Below are positions 25,470 to 33,305 of a DNA stretch of 64,000 nt, piece by piece. The notes under the pieces were generated by a model that did not search any database, was not told the DNA's origin, and saw only the letters and a list, made by a program, of their open reading frames with translations. Within the stretch, counting starts at the first letter, position 1, and every line of letters begins with the position of its first letter. This DNA is from Chthonomonadaceae bacterium. GTDB lineage: Bacteria > Armatimonadota > Chthonomonadetes > Chthonomonadales > Chthonomonadaceae. A program made the translations under genes and the position numbers. Location of the stretch: contig DAIDHN010000004.1 of the NCBI GenBank assembly GCA_027459665.1, positions 1 to 64,000 of the forward strand, given 5' to 3'.

Positions 25470-25573
25470 TATGCCACGGGGTTGAAACCCCGTTCTGACA
25501 GGCAAAAGTCCACGGCGTGGACTAAATGCACAATGCACCATACCGCTCTGCATGCCCACTGCCGCCAGCGCGT
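25470..25573. repeat. 104-base direct repeat, right copy
   Basis: Partner of 22096-22199. Its inverted motifs are better preserved here: ACGGGGTTGAAACCCCGT at 25476-25493 and AGTCCACGGCGTGGACT at 25507-25523. Confidence 0.85.
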
Positions 25574-25575
25574 AC

Positions 25576-25595
25576 CACGGGGTTGAAACCCCGTG
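25576..25595. repeat. 20-base palindrome
   Basis: CACGGGGTTGAAACCCCGTG is the best copy of the palindromic core, with nine-base perfect arms around a two-base centre. It follows the 104-base repeat directly. Confidence 0.7.
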
Positions 25596-25603
25596 CAACA
25601 GCA

Positions 25604-25638
25604 GGTCAAGGGGGTGAGGTTGAACAGTGAGCAGAGGG
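25604..25638. repeat. 35-base direct repeat, right copy
   Basis: Partner of 22330-22364. Only the right-end half of the 143-base element is represented on this side. Confidence 0.8.
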
Positions 25639-25711
25639 ATGGTTTAACCCGGTGGAACAGCAGCCTGGCAAAATAAAACCAAGTCTGAACTCTTACGGCC
25701 GCCTATCGCTC

Positions 25712-25741
25712 TTCCACTTCAGCAACTGCATGTGCTATAAT
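25712..25741 (+). promoter_or_regulatory. Promoter of the rpmH operon
   Basis: TATAAT at 25736-25741 with an extended TGC directly upstream. A weak -35 (TTCCAC, 25712-25717) lies 18 bases before it. It is 28 bases ahead of the rpmH start. Confidence 0.7.
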
Positions 25742-25768
25742 AAAAGCAATGCATGAAGGAGTATTGAA

Positions 25769-25903
25769 ATGAAGCGAACCTATCAACCGCATAATCGCCG
25801 CCACAAACGGGTACATGGTTTCCGCAAGCGCATGTCTACTACCGATGGACAGAATGTGCTGCGCCGCCGCCGCCTCAAGGGGCGACACCTGCTTATCAAG
25901 TAG
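25769..25903 (+). CDS. rpmH: 50S ribosomal protein L34
   Basis: A 44-residue basic ribosomal protein. The sequence opens [20 protein letters not shown] and continues to [13 protein letters not shown], a full-length L34. It lies at the domain near the ribosome exit tunnel base. GAAGGAG precedes the ATG by 6 bases. It heads the conserved rpmH-rnpA-yidD-yidC-khpB cluster. dnaA, which often flanks rpmH on the other side, is absent here; the cyclase gene and repeats occupy that position. Confidence 0.97.
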   Translation: MKRTYQPHNRRHKRVHGFRKRMSTTDGQNVLRRRRLKGRHLLIK

Positions 25904-26016
25904 CCGGTACAAGATTGCGCGCAAGCTTTGCAATATTAGCTTTACAGTTTGATTTCAGCTTTCGGGGCGCGAGCGAAACCGTTCGTGCCCTGTTTGCGTA
26001 AGGAAAGAGGCGCCGC

Positions 26017-26403
26017 ATGCTTCCCGAGGAACACCGCCTTCGCAAAAACAGCGAGTTTCAGTGTGTATTCCGAAGGGGGCGCAGTTTTGCATCCGAGTAC
26101 CTGGCGCTGCATGTAATGAAGCGTCAGGAAGGCATTTGCCGCTTCGGATTTGTAGCAAGCCGCAAGGTAGGCGGTGCAGTAACGCGCAACCGGATAAAAA
26201 GAAGGCTGCGTGAGGCGGTGAAGCCGTTTTTGCATCAGATACACCAGCCTGCAGACATTGTGCTGATTGCGCGCAAGGCCGCAGGCTGTACAGACTACGC
26301 ACACCTGCATGCCTCTCTGGAGCAATTGCTGCGAAGGGCAGGAATGCTATTAAATGACCATGAATCAGCCGGAACGGAAACAAAACAGCATTCCCTTAGC
26401 TAA
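26017..26403 (+). CDS. rnpA: Ribonuclease P protein component
   Basis: A 128-residue basic protein that helps the RNase P RNA bind and cleave precursor tRNAs. It starts LPEEHRLRKNSEFQCVFRRG and carries the RNR signature in TRNRIKRRLREAV. The C-terminal 20 residues are polar and overlap the yidD gene. AAAGAGG precedes the ATG. Confidence 0.95.
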   Translation: MLPEEHRLRKNSEFQCVFRRGRSFASEYLALHVMKRQEGICRFGFVASRKVGGAVTRNRIKRRLREAVKPFLHQIHQPADIVLIARKAAGCTDYAHLHASLEQLLRRAGMLLNDHESAGTETKQHSLS

Positions 26404-26623
26404 TGCGCTTCCTCTACCAAGTCGCATGGCGCTGTTTGCTGTGCGAACCTATCAGGCTACACGCCCATTCAGACCATCTGTTTGCCGCTTTTCGCCTTCC
26501 TGTTCAGAATATACTGCACAGTGCATTGCAAAGCATGGCGTTTGGGCAGGCACGGCGCTGGGCATACGCCGCATACTGCGCTGCAACCCCCTTTCAGAAG
26601 GGGGCTACGACCCTGCACCCTGA
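26354..26623 (+). CDS. yidD: Membrane protein insertion efficiency factor YidD
   Basis: An 89-residue small protein that assists YidC. The signature CRFSPSCSEYTAQCIAKHG and RRILRCNPLSEGGYDPAP is complete. It overlaps rnpA by 50 bases in another frame, a common arrangement in this locus. Start ATG 26354 has a weak AGGA site 11 bases upstream; ATG 26360 is an equal alternative. The first 24 residues are not conserved. Confidence 0.93.
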   Translation: MTMNQPERKQNSIPLANALPLPSRMALFAVRTYQATRPFRPSVCRFSPSCSEYTAQCIAKHGVWAGTALGIRRILRCNPLSEGGYDPAP

Positions 26624-26659
26624 ATTTTCTAATTTTTGTAAGGAGCTATTCTGAAATCA

Positions 26660-27931
26660 ATGTTGCGCAAAATATTCTCTCTGGCAGTAGTTGCAGTGCT
26701 GGCATTCTCGCTTACCGGCTGCAGGCAGGCCCCTGCCGGCATACCTCCGCTTACCCTGCAGCACGCACAGCAGCTGCAGGCCACAGACCCAGATGGCGCT
26801 GTGAAAGAATATCAGGCCATAGAAGCCCATTTTGCCAACAGCAACCCCGAACTAGCGGCACAGGCCCTTATCGCTCTTGCTCAGTATACATCCTCGCCAA
26901 CAGGCTATGCTTCTCCCGCGCTTTTGCATATCATAGACACGACCCATATGACTCAGGCAGAGAAGCAGGCGCTGGATACCAGAACGCAAAACGGGCTGAC
27001 AACTGCCCAGCAGGCTTTGCTTACCCTAAAGCAGCATTTAAGCAGCACCCAGATCGCACAGGCGCCTGCCACGCTGGCACTGCAGCAGCAGATAGACAGC
27101 GAGCTTGACCGCCAGTATTCAACCACCATTACCTACCGCATAATAGATGCTCTGGTAGCGCTTACGGGGCGCATGCCCGCTTTCAGCTACTGGTTCGCCC
27201 TGCTGATGATTGCCATTTTTATAAAGCTGGTTACCTTTCCCACTATGCTCAAAACCTACAAGAGCCAGAGGGAAATGGCCAAAATTCAGCCGATACTCAA
27301 AGATATTCAGACTCGCTACAAAGACAACCCGCAGGAGCAGTGGAAAAAAACCCAGGAAGCCTACAAAGAATATGGGGTGAACCCATTTGCCTCCTGTTTG
27401 CCCACACTGCTGCAGCTGCCTATTTTCTGGTTTATGTTTGCACTCATTCGGGTGTATCAGCTCCATTTTCAGCATGGCACTTTTCTCTGGATAAACAGCA
27501 GCCTTGCAAAACAGTTTCCAGGCTATATTGGGGCCAACCTTGGCGCCTACGATCTGCCTATTCTGGTGTTGTATGCGCTTAGCATGATGCTCACCATGAA
27601 GCTGATGCCTATTTCCGACCCGCAAATGGCTCAGCAGCAGCGTACTACATCGTACATGATGACTATTTTCATTATGTACTACTTCTACATAGAGCAGTGG
27701 GCATCGGCATTTCTGGTGTATTACCTGTTTCAGAACCTGCTTTCTGCAGCTCAGCAATACTACTATATTTATTTGCCCAACCGCCGAAATCAACTGGTTT
27801 CAGCCAATGGGGTGATCACACTCACAAGCAGCCCGGCAGCAGCGCTTCCCAGCCCGGGAACTGCGCAGGGAAAAGATACTGCACGGCCCAATCAGCCGCC
27901 CAGACCAAGGCCAAAGCGCAAGAAACGCTGA
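26660..27931 (+). CDS. yidC: Membrane protein insertase YidC/Oxa1, lipoprotein form
   Basis: A 423-residue insertase that folds inner-membrane proteins with or without SecYEG. The N-terminus has a lipoprotein signal ending LTGC (Cys near residue 21) instead of the large periplasmic domain of E. coli YidC. An exported region of about 140 helical residues precedes the five-segment core. The core includes FIKLVTFPTMLKTYKSQREMA with the cytoplasmic coiled hairpin, PLFMF-like LPIFWFMFALIRVY and the final YYFYIEQWASAFLVYYLFQN. The tail is basic (PRPRPKRKKR) and may bind ribosomes. AAGGAG is 14 bases before ATG 26660. Confidence 0.95.
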   Translation: MLRKIFSLAVVAVLAFSLTGCRQAPAGIPPLTLQHAQQLQATDPDGAVKEYQAIEAHFANSNPELAAQALIALAQYTSSPTGYASPALLHIIDTTHMTQAEKQALDTRTQNGLTTAQQALLTLKQHLSSTQIAQAPATLALQQQIDSELDRQYSTTITYRIIDALVALTGRMPAFSYWFALLMIAIFIKLVTFPTMLKTYKSQREMAKIQPILKDIQTRYKDNPQEQWKKTQEAYKEYGVNPFASCLPTLLQLPIFWFMFALIRVYQLHFQHGTFLWINSSLAKQFPGYIGANLGAYDLPILVLYALSMMLTMKLMPISDPQMAQQQRTTSYMMTIFIMYYFYIEQWASAFLVYYLFQNLLSAAQQYYYIYLPNRRNQLVSANGVITLTSSPAAALPSPGTAQGKDTARPNQPPRPRPKRKKR

Positions 27932-27961
27932 AAAAAGCCACGGCGAAAAGGAGAGAAAGCC

Positions 27962-28474
27962 ATGAGTGAACTACAGGAAGATACCGAGGCTGCACACAGC
28001 AGCGAGAATGCTGTTGCTCTGAGTGAGGCAGAGCTGGCAGCCTTGAAACTGGTAGAGGAAATGTGCAGCAGATCGGGGCAGGCAATGGAGGCAAATGTGG
28101 TGTCTGCACAGGGAGAGTACCTTACCATAGCACTGGTAGGCGAAGATGTGCCGGCAACATGGGGACGTTCGGGGCAGGCGCTGGATGCATTGCAGATGCT
28201 GCTCAATGCCATACTGCATCGGCACAACCCATCGGAAGTACGCATCATGCTGGATGCAGACAACTACAGGCAGAGAAGACGCGAACTGCTGCAAAACTAC
28301 GCGCTGCAAATTGCCGACGAGGTAAAGCAGCGCAATGAAGAGTGCGAACTGGAGCCGCTGCCAGCCCATGAGCGGCGCATAATTCACACAGCGCTGGCAG
28401 ATGACCCCGCTATCAGCACCTACAGTGAAGGAAACGAACCCGCACGCAGGGTGGTGATTGCTCCGCGGCAGTAA
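27962..28474 (+). CDS. khpB: RNA-binding protein KhpB (Jag/SpoIIIJ-associated)
   Basis: A 170-residue RNA-binding protein with a KH domain and an R3H domain. The KH loop reads WGRSGQALDALQMLLNAI, and the R3H motif lies in RRELLQNYALQIADEV with EPLPAHERRIIHTAL. The usual Jag N-terminal domain is missing, replaced by a short acidic leader. AAGGAG precedes the ATG, 30 bases after yidC. KhpB binds many small RNAs and mRNAs in Gram-positive bacteria and affects cell division. Confidence 0.92.
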   Translation: MSELQEDTEAAHSSENAVALSEAELAALKLVEEMCSRSGQAMEANVVSAQGEYLTIALVGEDVPATWGRSGQALDALQMLLNAILHRHNPSEVRIMLDADNYRQRRRELLQNYALQIADEVKQRNEECELEPLPAHERRIIHTALADDPAISTYSEGNEPARRVVIAPRQ

Positions 28475-28486
28475 AACCGGCAGGCA

Positions 28487-28634
28487 GAGAGCAGCAAAGG
28501 ATACAGTTTTTTTCGTTTGCATGCCTTGAGTTTGTGCGTGCTACACTTCAGCCTGCAGGCAAACAGTATCGAAAGATTGTTTTCCCTGGCAGAAGCTGCA
28601 TAAAAGCGATTTCTCTGCATGCTTTGCTGCTCTC
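28487..28634. repeat. 13-base inverted repeat bounding the khpB-queG gap
   Basis: GAGAGCAGCAAAG (28487-28499) and CTTTGCTGCTCTC (28622-28634) are perfect inverse complements. Between them are shorter inverted pieces (GTTTGC and GCAAAC) and no gene. It sits where two operons converge. Confidence 0.45.
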
Positions 28635-28674
28635 GCTCCCGTTGTTTTAGAATGCCGCAAATGCAGCGCCGCGG

Positions 28675-29748
28675 CTACCGTGACCGTATTTGCCGCAGCG
28701 ACCATGCAGCATTTTCGCGTACCTGTGGTTCGGGGTCATTTTCTGCCGCGTTTTGCAATGCTGCTTCCGCCTGAGGGGCGCCTGAATTTGCCAGTGCAAT
28801 GGCAGCATTGCGCAGCAGGCCCCTTCGTTTTGCGCGTTTCACGGGGCTGTGTTTGAATTTCTCCTGAAACTCTTCCTCGGTGAGTAGCAGCAGCTTTTCC
28901 AGAGATGGATGTGTACATGCTTCCCGTGGCTGAAACGCAGGCTCTGAGGTGGGTATGCTGTACTTGCGGGTATAAGGGCATACCTCCTGGCAGATGTCGC
29001 AGCCAAAAATTCGCCCAGAATCTGCAATGGCCTGTTTCATCTCTTCAGGTATTGTACCGCGGTGTTCTATGGTCATGTAACTGATGCACCGACGCGCATC
29101 CAGCACATAAGGGGCCGTAATGGCCTGCGTAGGGCAGGCATCAATGCAGCGCGTACAGGTTCCGCAATGGGAGACAGCAGGTTCATCGGGCGGCAGGGGC
29201 AGGGAAGTAACCAGTGCGCCCAGAAAAAAGTATGAGCCAATGTTTCTGTTGAGCAGCAGGGTGTGTTTACCCATCCAGCCCAGCCCTGCTCTCTGTGCAG
29301 TTTCGCGTTCGAGCAGGGGGCCGGTATCTACATATACCCAGCATTGCGAGGCTGGCTCCTGCTGCAGCAGCCATTGCTTCAGGCTGCGCAGCTTTTTTTC
29401 TATCACACTATGATAATCATCTCCCCGGGCATAGCGTGCCACAATGCCTTCGCCTGGGATATGCACCGGTTCTGCAGGGCCTTCTTCTGTGTCTGCATAG
29501 TAGTTGGCTGTCGTTATTATGAGAGCGCGGGCGCCTTCTCTCAGCAGTCTGCTGTCGAGCCTTCTTTCAAGGCCGTCTGCAAGGTAGTGCATTTCACCAT
29601 GAAAACCCTGCTCAATCCAGCGCCTGCAGGCATCTGCGTGGTCGGTTGGGCCGGCTTCTGCTATGCCGCAGGCGCTGAATCCAAGTTCGGCAGCACGCTG
29701 TTTCAAAGCTGCTTTCAGGGTATGCAAACTGTTATCCCACAGCGTCAA
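28675..29748 (-). CDS. queG: Epoxyqueuosine reductase QueG
   Basis: A 357-residue cobalamin-dependent iron-sulphur enzyme that completes queuosine synthesis in tRNA. The TTG at 29748 is chosen because AGGAGG lies 3 bases upstream and the family starts at about this point (LKAALKQRAAELGFSACGIA). The DUF1730 region is followed by two [4Fe-4S] motifs, CGTCTRCIDACPTQAI and CDICQEVCPY, and a HEAT-like C-terminus (RNAAIALANSGAP). It overlaps the end of hemQ by 17 bases. Confidence 0.95.
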   Translation of the reverse strand: MTLWDNSLHTLKAALKQRAAELGFSACGIAEAGPTDHADACRRWIEQGFHGEMHYLADGLERRLDSRLLREGARALIITTANYYADTEEGPAEPVHIPGEGIVARYARGDDYHSVIEKKLRSLKQWLLQQEPASQCWVYVDTGPLLERETAQRAGLGWMGKHTLLLNRNIGSYFFLGALVTSLPLPPDEPAVSHCGTCTRCIDACPTQAITAPYVLDARRCISYMTIEHRGTIPEEMKQAIADSGRIFGCDICQEVCPYTRKYSIPTSEPAFQPREACTHPSLEKLLLLTEEEFQEKFKHSPVKRAKRRGLLRNAAIALANSGAPQAEAALQNAAENDPEPQVRENAAWSLRQIRSR

Positions 29749-30424
29749 GCGCCTCCTGAATAGATGCCTGAACGCAGGTGAACGTAGGAGTATCTCGCAG
29801 GGTGAAAAGGCTGGATTCGGTTTCACGCAGGTGTTGCACCAGGTCGAGAAAATCTGCAGGGATATCTGTTTCAAAAGCAACCACAAACTCCTGGTCATCT
29901 ATACCAAATGAGTAGGTGGTATTCAGCTTTACGGTTGGGTATTTATGTCCCACTTCTATATGAGTGTGCATGGCTTTCTGGCGTTCTTCCAGCGAGAGCT
30001 GGTACCAGGGCCGGGTTTTTACAAAGGGGTACACAAACAGGTACTTGCGGCCTGTTGGCCGCACAACCAGCCTTCTGCCTTCGGGCGCGTCTTTTTCGGT
30101 TGGATCTTTGTACTGCGAGTTTTTAGTCATAGCCAGGTAGCAGTAGGGCTGCGATGCCCATTTTCCTACGCCGGTTTGCAGCAGTTTTGCTGCATGGCTG
30201 CGCAGTACATCGAGATCGGGCGAGGCCATCCAGAGCATAAGGTCTGCATCTCCTCGTATTCCTGTCAGGCTGTAGCTGCGCACCATCATATCATCTGCCG
30301 CTTCTTCTACTGCACAGGCGAAGTCTGCCTTGTCGCGTGCGCGCACTTCATCCGGCTGGCGCCGCCAGGCAGGGTCTATTTTATAGAAAGCAAACTGCAC
30401 CATTGTGCGTCCGCGGTTTTCCAT
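29732..30424 (-). CDS. hemQ: Coproheme decarboxylase HemQ (chlorite-dismutase family)
   Basis: A 230-residue enzyme that turns iron-coproporphyrin III into haem b. The key region runs from YPFVKTRPWYQL (Tyr132, radical tyrosine by alignment from memory) to AMHTHIEVGHKYP (His155, proximal ligand), then FGIDDQEFVVAFE. The chlorite-dismutase distal arginine is not obvious, supporting HemQ. GGGAG lies 10 bases before the ATG. HemQ implies the coproporphyrin-dependent route, and a CobA-HemD fusion elsewhere in the window supplies uroporphyrinogen III. Confidence 0.9.
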   Translation of the reverse strand: MENRGRTMVQFAFYKIDPAWRRQPDEVRARDKADFACAVEEAADDMMVRSYSLTGIRGDADLMLWMASPDLDVLRSHAAKLLQTGVGKWASQPYCYLAMTKNSQYKDPTEKDAPEGRRLVVRPTGRKYLFVYPFVKTRPWYQLSLEERQKAMHTHIEVGHKYPTVKLNTTYSFGIDDQEFVVAFETDIPADFLDLVQHLRETESSLFTLRDTPTFTCVQASIQEALDAVG

Positions 30425-30445
30425 GTAACTTGGCTCCCAGGGCTG

Positions 30446-31465
30446 CTATACAGCAGCAGTTTCGACATCAAGATAGAAATTGTTGCGATACAAATTTTGT
30501 ACCTTTTGCATTTCATCTGCGGTGAATGGCGGCACATCTGCCGCGGCGGCGAATTCTTCCAGCTGTGCGCGGTCGTAGATGTTGGGGAAGATGCCCTTCA
30601 CGGCAGGGTCGGCCATCAGGAAGCAGAGAGCCATCTGGCCAGGGGTGCGGCCTGCCTCTTCACAGGCAAACCGAAGTTTTTCCAGTTTGAGCAGGCCCAT
30701 ATCGAGCCACTGCCGCTTCATTTCATCTGTGGTAACCCTGTGGCTTCTGTGATCGTTTGGCGAGAATTCGGTTTGTGTGGTGTATGTGCCTTCCAGTACG
30801 CCGGATGCATGGGGAACTCGCACCAGCACCGGCACATTGAGGCGGTCTGCTTCCGGGCAGATTGGTTCAGCAAGCTGCTGCTCAAGCAGATTGTAAATTA
30901 TATGCACCAGCATGCGCCGCTCGCGTACTGCATATAATCCCTCTTCTATTTGCCTGTCGGGTTTGAGTGCGGGGCCAAGCGCGGCGCCATAGGAAAGTAT
31001 TTTCCCTTCCTGCTGCAAACTATCTAGCACTGCAATCAGATCGTCGCTCTGCATGGCATCAAGCCGCGGATTGTGCATTTGGTACACATCGATGCGGTCG
31101 GTTTGAAGTCGTTTGAGGCTGGCTTCACAGGCGGCACGCACAAAGGCAGGCGTCCAGTTTTGAGGGCGTTCGCGCTGGCCGGGCTGAATGCCTGGGTTGT
31201 TGATGAAGTCGTAGCCAAACTTGGTTGCAATTACTATTTCATCGCGGTGAATAGACAGTGCATCATGCAGAATGGTTTCACCCAGGCCATCTCCGTATAC
31301 ATCTGCTGTGTCATAAAAATTGATTCCAAGTTCAAATGCATGCTGAAGCAGGTCTATGCCAACAGCAGGGTCATGTATGCCCCACATTCCTGTCGACACG
31401 GTCCATACTCCAAAGCCAATTACAGAAGGTCGCAGGTGTGTGTGGGCGATTTCGCGGTATTGCAT
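30446..31465 (-). CDS. Aldo/keto reductase
   Basis: A 339-residue NAD(P)H-dependent oxidoreductase with a TIM barrel. The catalytic tetrad is visible: Asp and Tyr in NFYDTADVYGDG, Lys in VIATKFGY and His in VYQMHNPRLD. ATG 31465 is used because it begins the family's MxYRxI opening and GGGAG lies 12 bases upstream. It stands 21 bases ahead of hemQ on the same strand, so the order aldo/keto reductase-hemQ-queG looks like one operon. The substrate is unknown. Confidence 0.92.
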   Translation of the reverse strand: MQYREIAHTHLRPSVIGFGVWTVSTGMWGIHDPAVGIDLLQHAFELGINFYDTADVYGDGLGETILHDALSIHRDEIVIATKFGYDFINNPGIQPGQRERPQNWTPAFVRAACEASLKRLQTDRIDVYQMHNPRLDAMQSDDLIAVLDSLQQEGKILSYGAALGPALKPDRQIEEGLYAVRERRMLVHIIYNLLEQQLAEPICPEADRLNVPVLVRVPHASGVLEGTYTTQTEFSPNDHRSHRVTTDEMKRQWLDMGLLKLEKLRFACEEAGRTPGQMALCFLMADPAVKGIFPNIYDRAQLEEFAAAADVPPFTADEMQKVQNLYRNNFYLDVETAAV

Positions 31466-31695
31466 GGTTGTTGTACTCCCGGGCTGCTGCAAAATGTGCT
31501 GTCTGCCCTCATAAATGCGTCATCAGTCGTATGATGCTATTATGGTCGGCAGAAGCGCGGCTGCACAGAAGAGAACCGCGCATCTGAACTATTTTACGTT
31601 TGCAGCCAACAAAAAGGTATATGAAGTATCGTACCGTAAAATAGAGCGGAAACTAACCGGTCTAACGGCGGATTTTATGCATGGTCTTCATGGAG

Positions 31696-31724
31696 TTGAC
31701 TTCTGCGTCAAAACATGATACACT
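31696..31724 (+). promoter_or_regulatory. Sigma-70 promoter of the Gly-Met-rich protein gene
   Basis: TTGACT (31696-31701), a 17-base spacer and TACACT (31719-31724) stand 41 bases ahead of the start codon. The rest of the 300-base divergent gap to the aldo/keto reductase gene holds no other recognised element. Confidence 0.7.
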
Positions 31725-31765
31725 TGCGTAACTCTGTGTCTGTTTTTGAGGAGGGAGTAGAGTAT

Positions 31766-33238
31766 ATGATTTCTCGCAAGGCTCTGTCTGCTTCGGCTCT
31801 CGCGCTCATATTTGGGTGCGGAGGGTTGTTGCGTGCGGGAGCGCAGGGCGCTCCATTCACCATTCATATGCCGCCCGATGGGGCTACAGTGCGTGAAACC
31901 GTAGCGGTGCAGGTTCCCAGCGCAAGTATTAGCCCAGGGGGATTTGTTTCAGTTTACATCGACGGCAAGTTTCAAATAGCGCTTGCCCCCCGGGAAGATT
32001 CTACCGCTCCTTATTTCACCTACTATTGGGATACCAAAGACCTGCAGGTGCCTGATGGCGAGCATAGCATTACGCTGCGTCTGTTTGAGCCAAGTGCAGA
32101 TTCTGGAAACAAGGATTCAGTTGACCTGGCAGGCACAACGCAGGTAAAAGTGGATGTTGCCAACATCATACACGACGGCCCAAGCGAACTGCGCCTGCGT
32201 TACCGGTACCCTGAGGGTCTGAATTTTCTCTACAATCGCAATGCCAGTTCTGTGATAGTTGGTTCTGTTTCAGATGCGGGGGTAAGCGGCAACATTCCCA
32301 TAGCTTCTGCCAACAGCAAGCTGCTGCTTGATATAGAAGATGGCTCTGAAGCGCTGGTGCGCAGCAAGCTCACTAATCTCAGCCTGCTTTCTGGCGGGCA
32401 GCAAACAGATGTGCCTCGCGATGCACTTACCAGCTCGGTGTACCAGGTGCTGGATGTGCAGGGAAATGTACACTACGAATATGGCGGCAGCGGTCAGCTG
32501 GCTGCTTATGCACAGTCGGGAGTGCCGCTGGACGGGACTTTGAACCTGCCGGCTCTTCCTGAAGCCCCTGTGCAGGTGGGACAAACCTGGAACACGCCAG
32601 ACCAGCGCATTGTAGTGCCCGGGCAGAGCGGCAGCCGCGTGCTGCATGTTACCCTGCACAACAAACTGGTAGACCTGGAATGGCAGAATGGATATCCTGC
32701 TGCGAAAATTCATCAAACCTATGAATCTGGCAAGGGTGGTCATGTGCCTCATCTCATGGAACTGGGCGGCATTCTTATTCAGAACCCGCACTTTCAGTTT
32801 TCCAGAGACATTTATATCGCCTACACTGCCGGCAGACTGGTAAAGATTTCACAGAAAGTTACCGTAAAGGGTGATACTTCCGCTAACCTGCAGCAGGGAG
32901 TTACGGGCGGCATGGGGCGCGGTATGGGCGCTATGGGTCGCGGTATGGGCGGCATGGGCGGCTACCCTGGCATGCCCGGCGGCATGGGCGGTTACCCCGG
33001 CATGCCCGGCGGCATGGGGCGGCCCGGCATGGGCGGTATGCCCGGCGGCCCTGGCATGGGCTACCCTGGCATGCCCGGAGGTATGGGGCGGCCCGGCATG
33101 GGCGGGCGGGGCGGCATGGGCGGTTTCCCTGGCGCACCCGGCATGGGAGGCGGTTTTATGGGAGCTGGGGCGCAGGCCGCTACGCATCCTGTTACCGTGC
33201 TGATTACTACCGTGACCAGTTTGTCTAAAGTAGACTAA
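31766..33238 (+). CDS. Secreted protein with Gly-Met-Pro-rich repeat tail
   Basis: A 490-residue exported protein. ATG 31766 has GAGGAGGG upstream and opens a signal peptide (to about residue 27, GAQGA). Residues about 30-130 resemble an Ig-like fold (FTIHMPPDGATVRETVAVQV). The middle is beta-rich with a region like those of lipoprotein-carrier-type domains (TSSVYQVLDVQGNVHYEY). Residues about 381-470 are low-complexity repeats of GGMGGYPGMPGGMGRPGMGG type. A short strand-forming end (VTVLITTVTSLSKVD) follows. The function is unknown; such tails are often flexible or self-associating. Confidence 0.8.
   Translation: MISRKALSASALALIFGCGGLLRAGAQGAPFTIHMPPDGATVRETVAVQVPSASISPGGFVSVYIDGKFQIALAPREDSTAPYFTYYWDTKDLQVPDGEHSITLRLFEPSADSGNKDSVDLAGTTQVKVDVANIIHDGPSELRLRYRYPEGLNFLYNRNASSVIVGSVSDAGVSGNIPIASANSKLLLDIEDGSEALVRSKLTNLSLLSGGQQTDVPRDALTSSVYQVLDVQGNVHYEYGGSGQLAAYAQSGVPLDGTLNLPALPEAPVQVGQTWNTPDQRIVVPGQSGSRVLHVTLHNKLVDLEWQNGYPAAKIHQTYESGKGGHVPHLMELGGILIQNPHFQFSRDIYIAYTAGRLVKISQKVTVKGDTSANLQQGVTGGMGRGMGAMGRGMGGMGGYPGMPGGMGGYPGMPGGMGRPGMGGMPGGPGMGYPGMPGGMGRPGMGGRGGMGGFPGAPGMGGGFMGAGAQAATHPVTVLITTVTSLSKVD
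32905..33170 (+). repeat. GC-rich repeat tract encoding GGYPGMPGGMG units
   Basis: Imperfect tandem units of GGC/GGT, ATG and CCC codons encode glycine, methionine and proline. The unit GGCATGCCCGGCGGCATGGG recurs. Such tracts can vary in length between strains. Confidence 0.75.
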
Positions 33239-33261
33239 CTGCACCACAGCGTGCGAAATGA

Positions 33262-33295
33262 AAAAAGGGAGGCTTTTCAGCCTCCCTTTTCTTTT
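33262..33295. terminator. Bidirectional terminator
   Basis: GGGAGGC-TTTTCA-GCCTCCC with A-runs before and T-runs after serves both the Gly-Met-rich gene and the convergent HNH gene. Confidence 0.9.
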
Positions 33296-33305
33296 GCTGC
33301 ACTGC

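Noticed and set aside
22078-25640. CRISPR array from the repeated palindromes
   Set aside because: Copies are few, irregularly spaced and divided by a 3-kb gene; there are no spacers of even length and no cas genes.
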